NCBI RefSeq assembly: GCF_009727055.1
Contig: NC_052352.1
Location: 25,889,557-25,953,556 of the forward strand
Source of the DNA: Benincasa hispida
Taxonomy: Eukaryota; Streptophyta; Magnoliopsida; Cucurbitales; Cucurbitaceae
Direction: 5' to 3'
DNA length: 64,000 bases
The notes under the pieces: generated by a model
The model's database searches: none
What the model saw: the letters and a program-made list of their open reading frames with translations, nothing else
Told to the model about the DNA's origin: nothing
In this document: positions 34,033 through 46,450 of the stretch, piece after piece
Position numbering within the stretch: position 1 is the first letter of the stretch
Layout: each line of letters opens with the position of its first letter
Translations under genes and position numbers: made by a program

Positions 34033-37000
34033 ATGATGAAAGAAATGAAGGTTGCTGTCAGAATCACACGCTCTCAGTCTAATTCCTCGAGTAGACTAGG
34101 AGCTATTTCACCCTCATTACAACTTTCACTCAAAGAATTGCGCAAACGTGGTCATACAGAAAACTCTGAACAAGCACAACTAGATGGAAGTAATGCTTCC
34201 CCAACTATTACTGTTGGTGTTCGGCGCAAAAGAAGAGCAGTGCTCAAGGATGTTACTAACATGTCCTGTGAGAGTAATAATCTGGGGTGCTTGCATGCTT
34301 CTAAAGTTCAGGTGCAAATTTTTCATATTTCAAATTGTCAACTGCTTCATGGAGTTTGAATTTTAAATTCATGGAAGCAATTACATTCCTCGAGTGTTTC
34401 TTCAAGCCTCTAGCTGAAAGAATGGGGAAACGAATTGCGTCTTTATAATCATGCATGACAGTATTGCCTATCAAAAATGAACAGAAGTGCGGGGTTTTTT
34501 TTTTGGGTGGAAATTCATAGGTACAAGAGGTTTCACAGATTGAATCACTTGAAGATTCACCCATTAAAAGGATGGCCGAATCACGAGGTACCTCTCCAGT
34601 GATGATGTCAGATAAAAAAGAGACAACGCAGGAGAACAAGTTTCAGAGTGTAATAGGATGCAAAAATTGTGCATTCCCTGTGCCTTCAGGATCAAACGAC
34701 CACCAAATGAAAGGTTTGAATACTAGTTCATAGTCATGGCATTTTAGTCGAGCATAACTTGGTAATTATTTAAATTATGAGAATGCCATTCTCAAACACT
34801 CTTTAAAGTAATTACCATCGTGGGAATATTTTCATCTTATTCTTACGTGGGATTGAAGAAGGAATTTTAATTTAATTAATTTAAATTTCATTTTAATAAT
34901 CATTGTCATATTACCCTTGACCTTTCATAACTACCCTCGATGACCACATGATTCCATTTAATGTACTTTCTGTGTACGTAGACAGAATGTAAGCTGTCTT
35001 ATTTATTCAATGGCGTAAGAGAAGTAGATAATAATTGCTTGAGTGACATGGTTTTTAGGAATGTATTCAATAAAAATTTCCCAAATCATATAATGATACA
35101 GAATTATATCAATTTTTATGTTACTTCAATTTAAAAATTATATGTCATTTTCAATTTAACCACTTGATCTTTAGGAGTACCATCACAAAATGTGCTTGCA
35201 TTAGATTCCATGTTTCTTTATCAGCTGCTTGAATGAAAGTGTGTGGTATGTGCTTCATTTTGTTTGCTTACCCGCATCAATTGTTTTAGTAGTTATTCAC
35301 CCTGGCTCAAAGAAACTCCTAATAAATCTTGCTTATAGTTTATGTTTCTTCTCTTTGTCTAATCCTTTTCATTTTGAGAACATAATTATGTTTCCACGAG
35401 CGTGACTTCCAGTTACTTCATAATTGACTGAAAATTAATGAGTTCAAGGAAATTACTTTACGAGATGTGAGACATTAAGAAGTGCAGTTTACGTACTATT
35501 GTTCTAATTGACCATTGATCTTTCTGAAAACTGACTTCAATTTTAACTGAATTTAAATTCGGGTTCACAAGAAGCTTCTCTATTAAAGGAGATATTAGAC
35601 ATTGATGTGTAAGATCTTCTTGTAGACTTTTTGATCTTCCAGAATTTTCATTCACTCCTTGAATGATATCTTGCTTCATCATAAAAAAAATAGGATTATA
35701 CTTTTCAATTACAAATTATCAATACCACATTTTGTTTATATGATTATTATTAAACTTTGCAGTTGAGGCTACGGTTTGTGAGAAATTAAGCCATCTCGGT
35801 ACTTTGGATGCTGTTTCAAACTCAGAAGATCCTCGAGCATGCACCCTATATGCCCATAATATATATGATACTAATCGTGTTATAGAGGTTTGTGTTTGAA
35901 TAGAAAATTTTTCATAAAGTTCTTAAAGAGATTTTTGGATTTTGGGTACTAAGGAAAATGGAGAGCCCGTTAGTTTCTCCTTTTTTTTCACTATGACTAA
36001 TATACTTGTGCTAAATCGTTGAAATGTCTTATTCTTCAGCTTGATCAAAGGCCTTCTACTAATTATATGGAAAAGCTACAGAAATTTATCACTCCAATCA
36101 TGCGAGGGATTCTAATTGATTGGCTAGTGGAGGTTAGTAGTAGTACTCATTCATAGCTTGTCATAAACAAATTGAATTTTGTCCAGATATTCAGGCTTCA
36201 AATATATGCATAGTTTCTTCTGTCATAACTATATCAAGAACACCAGATGTGGTTTTATACGAATATAATTTTGCTAGAGCTCACTTTATCTTGAGTTCTA
36301 AGCCGGTGTCAAACTCCTTATTTCAGGTTTCTGAAGAATATAAGCTGATCTCTGACACACTTTACCTCACTGTGAATCTCATTGATCGGTTTCTCTCTCA
36401 AAGTTACATTGAAAGACATAGATTACAACTTCTTGGTGTTACTTGCATGTTAATCGCCTCGTAAGTTCTAAATCTAGTGGGCTGATGTTCATGGTATTAA
36501 ACATGAAAAGTACATTCACATGAAATATTTTGCCTTGCAAAGATTTATGCCACATAAATTCTCTTGAACTCGATTACTGCTGATGTGGCTATAATTCCCA
36601 CCAGAATAGAAAAGTTCTTATGAACTCCTGGTATTAAATGATGGTGGAAAAAAATGTAAGCTATCAAGACTTGAAACAAAATTTTATGTGTGAAGGCCTG
36701 TACGTCTACATGATCTTTAAACATCAGAGTCCAAACTTTCAACATTATTACCAAATCAAATGTTTCAAGTATTAAAGCCATGTTGCTGGTTAGTGTTTAA
36801 TTGATGTGTTTTATATACTACTTTTTCAATATTTTGAGACCACCTCTCTGGAACAATATGATTTCATCTTCTCATGTGTAAGGCACAAACTTTCTTTCTA
36901 TAAGATTGTCCACTTGCAACTATTCTCCCCTTTTTTATGTAAATCTCTGTTCAAATTTTGCTGTGATGATTTACTTTGACATTATTGAAATGATAATACC

Positions 37001-40000
37001 CTATATCTACTAATTAGTGTGCAACCTGTGATATGTTTGCTTTGTGGTGCTTGAAGTAAATATGAAGAAGTCTGTGCACCATTTGTGGAAGAGTTTTGCT
37101 GCATCACAGACAACACCTATGCGAGAGAAGAGGTAGGCTCCTGGTCAATTGGCATCCCTATTTTTGTCAGCAATATTATGGGCAAACATTGATAGCTCTT
37201 CTGCTCTCCTTTTATAATATGCCATTGAATTTCTCCCCTATAATTTTCAACTCTTCATAATGTCGCCTCTTTTTTTCTTTTACAATTAATGGTTTCATCG
37301 TAAGCCAAATTTTGTCTTGTCCTCCTCATGCTTAGACCAATTAGACCTGGAAACACGTAAACACGAATCCTAGGAAAAGGTTATGGATATCCAATTCTGT
37401 TGTCTCATATCACATGTGATCCCAAGAGAACCCTAAAAGGCGTGATGGCATATACAAGATGCCTAAAACTACTTTGATTGGGGTCTGACTAATGCATATG
37501 TGGCAGCATGTAGTTAATTACTTGAGGCCTTAAGTTTTATTACATGTTTGCCATTTGATGAGTGTAGTTCAAACAGGATTCTCAAAAATCTGTGCTTTGA
37601 ATGTTACTGGTTTTTCCTTGGTCCTACTAGATTGATATCATGTGGCAGGTACTAGAAATGGAGGGTGAAGTTCTGAACGTGCTTAATTTTCAGCTCTCTG
37701 TTCCCACTACAAAAACTTTTCTCAGGTACCTTCATACCATAAGCTTTTTTCTTTTCTGTGTAATACTGTCGTTCTAAAAGTTTCATCTTTGCAGGAGATT
37801 TGTGCAGGTAGCACAGGCTTCTTGCAAGGTATTTTGGGACGATAATTGTACTTCAGTAATTGCAAAAGAGTAATTTAGAAAAAGCTATATAATTCGTATA
37901 AGTTAGTTCAATTAAGTTGTCAAGTGTTTATTCATTAAAAATAATGGTTAAGCAACAAAAATCTTAGCATCTATGTTTACATTATTTGCATCCGTCAGGA
38001 TTAGCAAAATTTCAAACGTTTTTGTTTATTGGTTTCCATTTTTCGTTTGTTTTTTCTTTTGTAGTAAACAACAATAATAGAATAGTTGTTTTTTCTTTTG
38101 TTTTTTAATAAAATAATGTGTTCGCTAAACAAAGAATAATTGTTTATCTTTTGTTTTTTTTTATTGAAAATGTGTTTGGCAATAATTTCTTATTTTTGTA
38201 TCTAACATTTTTCATTAAATTTTGAAAAAGCTTAATATGAAAATTATTTTTTAAAATTAATCACTCGAACCTTTTGTCTTATATTAATATTAAAATATTT
38301 TTCAAGCATTTTATACACCAAGAATAATAAAATACTGTTTTTATGTCTTTGAGTTCAACAACATGTGATGGAGGGATTTGAACTTCTAACCTCTTGATCG
38401 AGGATATATGCCTTAACCAATTGAGTTATGTATAGATTAGCTAAATCAATATTTTTATTTATGTTGTAGCAAACTAAAAAAACAAAGAACAAACTACAAG
38501 AAACCTGATTTAAAAAATAAAAAAAAATACGATTATGAAAAATTAGAAGCCCCAAGGGGTGGGCCCCTTGGCAAGGGTTTGGGATCTCTTGACCATATTG
38601 GCTCAGAGATATCAAGTTCGAACTTTTGGATAAGCTTAATACCAAAGAAAACTTTAATGTCTATCGTGTCCGGGCCTTAGGTGGGTGCACTTTTGTTTTT
38701 CAGAAAATGGAAACTAGAAACAAAGAAGTACGTCATCAAAGAATGGTTTGGAATCTGATCTTATTTATGGTAGAATCCATTATTTATTTCGATAGATGTT
38801 AACACTGCAACTTAAAACCCACTCTTTTACCAGGAACCTTGTGTCGAGTTCGAGCATTTAACAAATTATTTAGCAGAGTTGACTCTTGGAGAGTACAGCT
38901 TCCTCAGGTTTCTGCCTTCAGCAGTAGCTGCATCAGTGGTGTTCTTAGCCAGATGGATTCTGCATCAACCAAATCAACCATGGGTCCGTTTTCCTTTATC
39001 CCTTTACTGTTCCTTTGTCTCTTGTTTTCTTTTTCCCAGTGGTACAATGTTCAATAATTCAATTACACTATCCACATAACCTAGCACGCTTTTCAATTTT
39101 GCTTGCATTTTCTTCAACTTGCAGAACGAGGCTCTAGAGCAATATACCAATTACAGTGCCTCCAAGCTAAAAACTACAGTACTTGCCTTAGAAGATCTAA
39201 GATTGAAATCCAGAGATTGCCCTTTAAACGCCGTATTCCAGAAGTATAGACAACAGAAGGTTAGATACACATTTTGATCAAACTTCTTTATAAGGTTAGC
39301 TTTTAACTATTTTAAACCATAACGAGTGATTTTGAAAGGGTTAAAATAATCTTTTTATTTTAAAACATTTCAAAACATGTGTTTAATCATTTAAAACCAA
39401 CCATATGTTTGATTTCAAAACATGTTTGGAAGTGATTTCTAACATTTTTGTCATTGACAAAATCACTTTGGAACGTACCTTTATGTTCCGTTTGTTAACC
39501 TTTTGATTTTTTGTTATTAATTTTTTAATATTAAATCTATAAATCTCCTTTCACGTCTAAATTTCTTGTTCTGTTATTTACTTTTTATCATTTTAAAAAA
39601 CCAAATCAAGTTTTTAAAAGTTTGTTTTTGTTTTTGGAAATTTTCATTTTAAAAAACCAAATCAAGTTTTTAAAAAGTTTGTTTTTGTTTTTGTTTTTGG
39701 AATTTTGTTAAAAATTCAACTAGGATCCTTAAGAAAGATGCAAATTATTGTATGAAATTTTGAGAGGAAATAGATCGAATTTTCAAAAATTAAAAATTAG
39801 GTTCACTTGGTAACCATTTGGTTTTTGTTTTTAAAAACTAAGTCTATATAAACACTATTTACACCTTCAAATTTCTTTTGTTGTCATCTATATTTTGCCA
39901 ATGGTTTAAAAAACGAAGACAAATTTTTAAAACAAAAAAGTAGCTTTTAAAAAATTATTTTTGTTTTTTAGAATAATTCAATCATTGTAATTAAGAAAAA

Positions 40001-40393
40001 TGCAAATCGTGGTAGTAAACGAGAAGAAAATAGGCTTAATTTTCAAAAATAAAAAACAAAAAACAAAATGGTTATCAAACAATGTCAAAATAATTACCAA
40101 ATGAGGTCTCAGTCATTTAAAATCATATTTGATGATATGAAAAAGTGTCATGTAAAATGTAAAATCAAACATTAAATTGATTTTGAACTATTAAACCGAA
40201 CTTGTTGCTACACTTTTAAACGTGGTTTTCCTACCATTAAAATACAAAGAGAGAGAGACCATGCTTTAATTGTTATAGACCGTTGTATGTTTGACTGACC
40301 AGTCCTTTTCAATCGTGACAGTTTGGAAGTGTGGCAACTTTAACCTCCACAAAATCAGTTCTCTCAGCTTTGCCAAACCAGACAGACACCTGA
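34033..40393 (+). CDS. CYCA2: A2-type cyclin
   Basis: Eleven coding exons join in frame to 455 residues: 34033-34311, 34521-34713, 35763-35887, 36040-36132, 36327-36460, 37057-37132, 37649-37725, 37795-37828, 38834-38983, 39125-39259 and 40322-40393. All junctions are GT-AG. The N-terminus has a basic patch (VRRKRR) and a destruction box RAVLKDVTN (68-76), which would mark it for APC/C-driven breakdown. The cyclin box opens with MRGILIDWLVEVSEEY (220-235), including the A-type LVEVS signature, then DTLYLTVNLIDRFLS (240-254) and KYEEVCAP. A C-terminal cyclin fold follows (EFEHLTNYLAELTLGEYSFL, about 342-361), and the end is VATLTSTKSVLS. Family role: a CDK partner acting in S to M phase in the nucleus. 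Two ATGs are adjacent (34033, 34036); the first is used here. The gene symbol is family level only; the member number cannot be told. Introns 8 and 10 carry many transposon-derived pieces. Confidence 0.92.
38342..38445 (-). repeat. tRNA-derived SINE-like element in cyclin intron 8
   Basis: On the minus strand, CATAACTCAATTGGTTAAGG resembles a Pol III A box (TRGCTCAATTGGT), and 30 bp on GGTTAGAAGTTCAAATCCCT resembles a B box. It is the 5'-to-3' order of a tRNA-like head. The 3' end TCCATCACATGTTG is not a mature tRNA end and no cloverleaf is apparent, so this is a derived repeat, not a tRNA gene. Confidence 0.6.
38540..38702 (+). repeat. Second SINE-like element in cyclin intron 8
   Basis: On the plus strand, GGCTCAGAGATATCAAGTTC then GAACTTTTGG gives a B-box-like core. 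It is followed by AAGCTTAATACCAAAGAAAA and TGTCTATCGTGTCCGGGCCT, then a GGTGCAC and a T-rich end (TTTTGTTTTT, about 38691-38700). The body with TCCGGGCCTTAGG and the T-tail are features of plant tRNA-derived SINEs. A G/C-rich head (CCCCAAGGGGTGGGCCCCTT) precedes it. Confidence 0.55.
39484..39795 (+). repeat. MITE family 1 copy, in cyclin intron 10 (internally duplicated)
   Basis: Left end CCGTTTGTTAACCTTTTGAT. A segment (CATTTTAAAAAACCAAATCA, then AGTTTTTAAAAGTTTGTTTT) occurs twice in a row at about 39588 and 39645, an internal tandem duplication. The right end merges into the next copy. Confidence 0.65.
39800..40110 (+). repeat. MITE family 1 copy, in cyclin intron 10
   Basis: Left end GGTTCACTTGGTAACCATTT, right end AAAATGGTTATCAAACAATG. 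A further terminus-like TTACCAAATGAGGTC lies 20 bp on. The interior has CTATATTTTGCCAATGGTTT. It sits beside another copy of the family, so two insertions lie in one 1062-bp intron. Confidence 0.7.
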
Positions 40394-42705
40394 ATTCCAG
40401 GGACATTTGAGACACTTCCTAACTAAACACACCCTTAAAACCGCGATGAACGAGTGGTTTAAAAGAAACAAACAAGGATTCAAATATTTGTGTCGATGTT
40501 TTCAGCTTATTTGTTGCCTTGCCACTTGCCACTTGCCACGAGGTTGGAAGCATTTTTTATTATCGAAAAGCAAAGTGGAGGAAATGGGTAATTTAAATTA
40601 AAAACAAGGAAACAGAGTATCTTCCACATCCAAAGTCCCAAGTGTTTGGTTAACATCATATGTTTGGAACAAGTGAGTAAAAACAGAGTGATGGACAAGC
40701 AAACATCATATGATTATTAAAAGACAATGGTGTCCCCACTTTTAGGACCACAAAAAACTGAATCCATCATATTTACTCAGTTGCATGAATGCCTACCTAC
40801 TTATACATTGACTTTCCTCTTTTACTTTTGCCGTGAATTCCACTAAATCATCAACTATCACCTTGAATTTTTTCCCCTTCACAAATTTCCGGCTTTGTTT
40901 CCATTCTCTTTCTTCTTTTTTTTTTTTATTTAATCATTTTTTACCCTACACTTGTTGTCAATTTGGATCTTAAATTTATATCAGCATTGCAAGAGTTTAT
41001 GATTAATGACCTCCGTCTCACAAATGTATTAAATCGTCTTGGTCATATTTATTGCTATATTTATTTTTTTTGTTTTGTTTTCCTCATTTTTTTTCATAGT
41101 TTGTTTGGATTCCCTAAAAAAAGGTGAATATGCTATAGAGATGTTTATTGCGTTATAACTACGATAATCGATCCTTAACGCGATAAGTTATAACATGCGA
41201 TAGTGTGTTTTGACATAAACAGAATGTTAGATTTCATACGTTTGTGAGAGGTGGGTAATCAATCATAAAGATCCTTCTGAAAGGGTCGTTCGTATAAAAA
41301 CTCATCTTGCAATGTATTAAGCTTTTAGTAATTTACTTACTGATTTTAACTATATATCTTTAAAATCTTATTAACTTATATATATATATATATATAATCA
41401 AATTTTGCACAAAATAAGTTTATCAATTCACAATTTAACCATTCATCAATTCCCCATATCCTACATGATAATTGGACCAAAAACTTGTTACAACACATTT
41501 GATTAAATTTAATGTTTAGGATCTGAATTCATTCAACCGTTACAAGTTGAAATTGATTTCTCTTTTTTTAAGAACCATTTAAGACTATTGCCAAAACAAT
41601 TTTCATAAGAAACATGCTTTACCTTATTTATTTTTCCAAAATACAAGACAAAAAATATGTATCCTGTTCTTTTTCTCGGTTATTTCTTGCAATAAATTGA
41701 AGATTTATATACGTTAGAAAGGGGGGAAAATTAGGACTTCACGACAAAGTGATAACAATTATTTTCTACCTGAGAAGCAGAAATTTTGCAATTTGTTTGT
41801 GGGTGGAAGATGAGTATTCAGCGACAAAAGTGGGGCCCATGATAAATCATCCATATACCATAAGCATTTATTATTTAAAGTAAAAACCAACCCAAAATTA
41901 TATATATATATATATATATTTATATTAAAAAAAAAAAAACCCTCAACTAAAGTAAAAGTTACTGGCATTGCAGACAAAACCCTTAGCTAAAATATGAGCT
42001 CATTACTTTGTAGCTTTTAAAATAATACTTCTTAGAAAATTAATTATAAAAGAGTAAATGAGTGTCCGTTAAATTTCGAACACATAAAAATATACAAAAT
42101 AGAAATAAAATAGAAATTAATATAGTTAGTAACTTAGTTAGACGGTGCATGAGATTTTTTAAAAAGTTGAGGTTAAGTTATAGGATTGGTCGTTATAGTA
42201 GAAAAAATTTTAAATCTAGTCTCTATAGTTATAAATAGTTATAAAAATTAGAATTTAATCCTTATAGTTTGATAAAATTTAATAAATAGTCTATAAATAA
42301 CCTTGCAATTAAAATTTAACCAAAAGTTTCTCATTTTAGAAAAAAACTATTATTCCCAACCTAAACCAACATATATTATGTCAGAGAAGGATTTTTCCTT
42401 TGAAAAAAACTGAGTTAAGAAGGGAAGAGATCCAATAAATTTGCAGAATAGGAGTTAAACATATCCAACATCATTATAACATTACAAGGTGGCTGCCAGA
42501 GAAGGACCAACCCAAAATTACATATTCCAATTCCCATCCACAACCCAAGCCAAACATGTCCCTTCTTTTCACATCCACATTCCCTCTGCTATTTTCCACA
42601 CAACAACCAAAGAAAACATGGTGGGACTGGTAGTTTGATGTTGGGAATGAATTTCATCTTTCCTTCCCCCCCCATCTCATCAATGGAAAACAAACTCATC
42701 AACAG
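40394..42705. other. Region between converging cyclin and PP2A genes, no gene recognised
   Basis: It should hold the 3' untranslated ends of both neighbours, which converge. AT dinucleotide runs lie at about 41378-41396 and 41897-41920. A 30-bp stretch at about 41150-41215 has several GCGAT/GCGTT words. A repeat word of the type AGTCTCTATAGTTATAAATA lies at about 42215-42300 and resembles 50395-50640. Short open frames here have no recognisable domain. Confidence 0.5.
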
Positions 42706-44625
42706 TCAGCAGGCTATTGAGGATGCTAAAGGAGTTACCAGCACAGCAGTTTTCCCCACCATTGGTTGCACATTCGCTGCTGCATTCTCGAGTTGCTCCC
42801 ATATCTGCTTCCGTTTCTTCGCTTCTAACGTTTCTTTCACTTCTTCTTCCTTGAAATGTGCATGGCAGGATACGAATAGGTCATCATCCATCTCCATGAA
42901 CATCTTTCTAACATTAAGGGTTAGGTTCACCACTGCTTGGTTCCAATGGCTTTGTGCATTCCTTTCTAACGCGGGGAGTATGATGGGCAATATCACATGT
43001 CGATTGTGCCCGATCAAGTTCACGATGTGGTCGTTGTTCCACAAGAAAAGGGACCTTTCAGCTACCTGAAAACGACAGCGAGTTGATTGAACAGTTTCAG
43101 CAACACTGGTGTTGAAAGAACACTAAACTTGAAAGGTGAAAGATGATCTGACTGACTGAATAAAACAAAACTAAATTAAACCAAACCAAACCAATTTGTT
43201 TGTCAAGCACAAAGTTAAGTGATGGTGACATATGAACCATCCATATACCAAATGTGCAACAGAAATTGTTTTTAGATCTATCTATATATCTATATATGCA
43301 ATGGTATGTAACAGTGGCAGTGAAATAGATCCATCCATGATGAGAAACTATGAGAATATAAGCCCGAAATGACTAGAACTTGAACAATAATTAATCTTTC
43401 AAAACATATATTGATTAATATGCAAACTTTGGGAGATTACTACCTGAAAGTGGGAACTGTTAATGCAGCATCCTATTCGCCAGAACAAGGGAACCATGAC
43501 TTTCTGGAATTCCACCATGTTAACTGTTTCCAAGATCTCCTCTAACTCACCCAGAAACATCACCTCTTTCTGACTACTTGTTATCGGCCAATATTTCAAC
43601 AGTCCTTTAACCACAACACTCGCTAACTTCGGTTCCTTCTCTACGAACTGCGTAATGCAGTACGAAAGTTGTTGGAAGTAGGCACCAATAGATTTCGGTT
43701 TATGCAGAGGAATCAAAACCCTCCACAAGAAGATTTTGTGTTCCTCTTTAAGAGGTAATGCAAACCCACTGATTATACTTCCAAATATCTCCAGTAACTC
43801 AGCAATACCATTATGTCTTTCGGTTTCGGATACGAACCGATAAAATATATTGTTGATAGACTTTCGAATAAACGGCCGGTGAACCATGAACTTCCCATAT
43901 ATCCTATGTAGAATCGTTTTTAAACATTCCCTCTCTCTGGGATCTTCTGAATCAAACAACTCCAACAGTTTTAAGATAAACGAATGATCCATATACTTCT
44001 TTGCAACCTTAGCATCAACAAATGAAGAATGTATAAACTTAAGTAGCAAATCATACACTAGCTGCAAATGTGGCCAAGCAGGATCAAACGTAGGCTCATC
44101 ATCATCATTTTCACCACCACCACCACCAATCATGTTAGCTCGATAATTCGGTGGAAAAACTCTAAACAGATTAACACCACACATTTTACACAAAGCATGA
44201 ATTGCAGGTTCGTTGAATTTCATAGTCCCAGCTCCAACAAAATCCACAAGTTCAAGCAACGTTTGTCTTTTAACACCTTTTTCAATGGAATTCTTACTGG
44301 GGTCGGTGAAATCAAAGGTAACACAACAAAGGCTCAGTTTACTCACAAAGAGGTTCATCTTCTCAGAAGAAGGCACATCTTTGAAAGGCACCAGCGGCTC
44401 GATTCCAGCCACAAGGCTCGCAGGGAAGACTGCAGAAGAAGTTTTCTTAGTAGCATTAGACCGCCCAGAGGCAGATGCTCCACCGCTCGATCTTGGGGTC
44501 CCATGGCCAGAGGACGTAGAACTACTTCTCGGACTTGAACGGTTCGACGAAGACCGTGGCGTCCTTGGTGAATCGGACGAGTCAGATGACTTTCGAGGAA
44601 GCTTGCTAAGGATCTGCTTGAGCAT
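42706..44625 (-). CDS. PP2A B' (B56) regulatory subunit
   Basis: Two coding exons on the minus strand, 44625-43444 and 43065-42706, join at CAG|GTA to give 513 residues with stop TGA at 42708-42706. Residues 1-4 are MLKQ, followed by ILSKLPRK and a Ser/Arg-rich, presumably disordered tail to about residue 80. The B56 domain follows, with [111 protein letters not shown] and [20 protein letters not shown]. After the junction come [17 protein letters not shown] and [15 protein letters not shown]. These blocks are almost invariant in plant B' subunits, which give the PP2A holoenzyme its substrate and place in the cell. The frame stays open upstream to an ATG at 44745, but MLKQ is the family start. 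The member (alpha to theta) cannot be fixed. Confidence 0.93.
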
Positions 44626-45490
44626 TGTGAAGAAAAATCGATTCAAGGCTAAGATCAAACCCAGAAGGGAAAAATTGATCACTACAGACCCAAAATAGTA
44701 AGGAGAAAGAACCCTATGTCTCGGCCATGAATTTGAACGAATCAAAACACATTCAGGATGGAAAATGTAGAGATTGCAGAGGACATTGACGGAATGTCAG
44801 ATCCGCAAAAATCTGAGTTCTCCCGATGAATAACATGGGAAAGCTGAAAAACACCAATTTGAAAGAAACCCACAAACGGAAAAGGAAGAAAACAAAATGG
44901 GTCAGGCAGAACAAACGTTAAGAAAGCCAAAAATCCCAGAACAGAGCAATGTCTCAACACAGAAAAGAAAGAAACCCAAAAACAGAGGAAAGAAGAAGAC
45001 GAAGAAGAAGAAGATTTAGGGTTTGATGAACACAAAAGCAAATCAAAATCCCATGATTCAAAAAAAAATCTTTACAAAATGAGAAAGAGAAAGGAAATTG
45101 AGGGGAAGGGAAACAATTAAGGAAGAGAGATTTGTTGTAGAACAATGGAGGAGATACAGAAAAAGAAGAGAGAGATTGTTGGTCTGGTGATGGGTGTGAG
45201 GGAGAAAATTAGGAAAAATGTTGGGGGAAGTTCATGAAAAGAATGGATGAATGAAGATGATTAGCAGAGGTGTGTGTCTGGTTTTGCTTTTTCTTGGTAG
45301 ATGGGAATGGGAGAACCCTCTCAAGTCTCAATGGCATTTTCCAAGAGAAAATGCAAGCGCTTTACAAGACACCTATTTTCCATTTAATATCCCCCTTCTT
45401 TCTCTCTCTCTCTCTCTCTTCTTAATCTCATTTTCAATCTTTTCTTTTCTTTTCTTTTCTTTTCTTTTCTTTTCTTTTCTTTTCTTTTTC
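44626..45490 (-). promoter_or_regulatory. 5' leader and promoter-proximal region of PP2A B' gene, with microsatellites
   Basis: The minus strand upstream of the ATG is pyrimidine-rich, as in plant leaders, with AAACCCTAAATC and a TTC run around 44990-45025. An intron in the leader is possible but its ends are unclear. Farther up are a TC run (plus-strand TCTCTCTCTC, 45401-45420) and a TTTCT array (plus strand, about 45436-45488, ten or more units). GA/CT arrays are often found near plant promoters; a role here is inference. Confidence 0.4.
45436..45488. repeat. TTTCT pentanucleotide microsatellite
   Basis: The plus strand reads TTTCT repeated about ten times without interruption, directly after a TC dinucleotide run (45401-45420). 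It is likely length-polymorphic and prone to miscounting in assembly. Confidence 0.95.
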
Positions 45491-46319
45491 AAATCTATCT
45501 TTTTTTATCCATATATATTTTTATTTAAAATTTTGCAAATATCACTCCTAAATTATAGAGTTAATAAATATCATTACACTTCTTTTGTTTCCCAAATATA
45601 TGTATATATATACCATTACATTTTTTAGCTTTTAATGCCATCTATTGTTTTCTTAACTTTACTATTGGGTGTAATTACACTTTTGAATTTTTTAATTAGA
45701 TCAATTAGCTCTTGTAATTTATTAAAAATAATTTACGTTTACTCTTATTTGTGTGTCACGTATGTAAATTATTTTTAAAGTGATATTCTATGAAATTTAA
45801 TGTTTATATGGAGAAAATTGGAAAATAAAAGGAAGTAATTGAACTATAACGTAATAGTAAATTTGAGTTTTTTTAATTATAATAATTACAATTTAGGATG
45901 AAATTGAGCTCTAGTTAAAATTCACATTAAAGAATTAACATATTGATATAGCATAAATTGACGGGTTCACATTGATATCGATGATTATTCGAAGTTAAGT
46001 AATAAAATAATGATGTTGATAATAATATTGAAATAATATCTAAAATTCAATTTTACATATGTATCAAACATCAATACTAATAAAGGAGATTGATTACGAT
46101 AATTAACACAAATTACATGAGGTTAATTGATCGAATAAAAAATCCAAACATGTGATTATAACATACTGCATAGTTCAAAATGTAATTGATCAAAATAGAA
46201 GTTAAAAGGGTATAATATAGTTTATGTGTGGTTTGTGCAATTTTCTCTTTATTGACTGTTTGGAGCACTGAGTTGAGATAGAATATATGGAATTCATGTA
46301 TCTATGGAGTTCACATGTT

Positions 46320-46450
46320 TATGAAGTTCATATGTCTGTGTTTAAGGTACAGAGTTATTTGGTCTTAGTTCATATGTCTGTGTTTGTGAAGTTCATATGT
46401 TTGTAGGGTGCAAGTTATTTGGTCTGAATTCGTATGTGTTTGGGGTGTTT
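46320..46450. repeat. Imperfect direct repeat with AGTTCATATGTCTGTG
   Basis: AAGTTCATATGTCTGTGTTT (about 46324), TTAGTTCATATGTCTGTGTT (about 46366) and AAGTTCATATGTTTGTAGGG (about 46389) recur. GAGTTATTTGGTCTTAG (about 46351) and CAAGTTATTTGGTCTGAAT (about 46412) also recur as a pair. This looks like a decayed tandem duplication of about 61 bp. Confidence 0.65.

Noticed and set aside
38342..38445. A true tRNA gene on the minus strand
   Set aside because: Box-like words are present, but I cannot draw acceptor and anticodon stems, so it is a derived repeat.
44068..44698. Two plus-strand open frames of 156 and 161 codons
   Set aside because: They are antisense to the well-conserved PP2A B' exon and have no domain; exon composition explains them.
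45251..45628. A plus-strand 125-codon open frame
   Set aside because: It is carried by the TC and TTTCT microsatellites, which give Leu/Ser/Phe runs; not a real protein.
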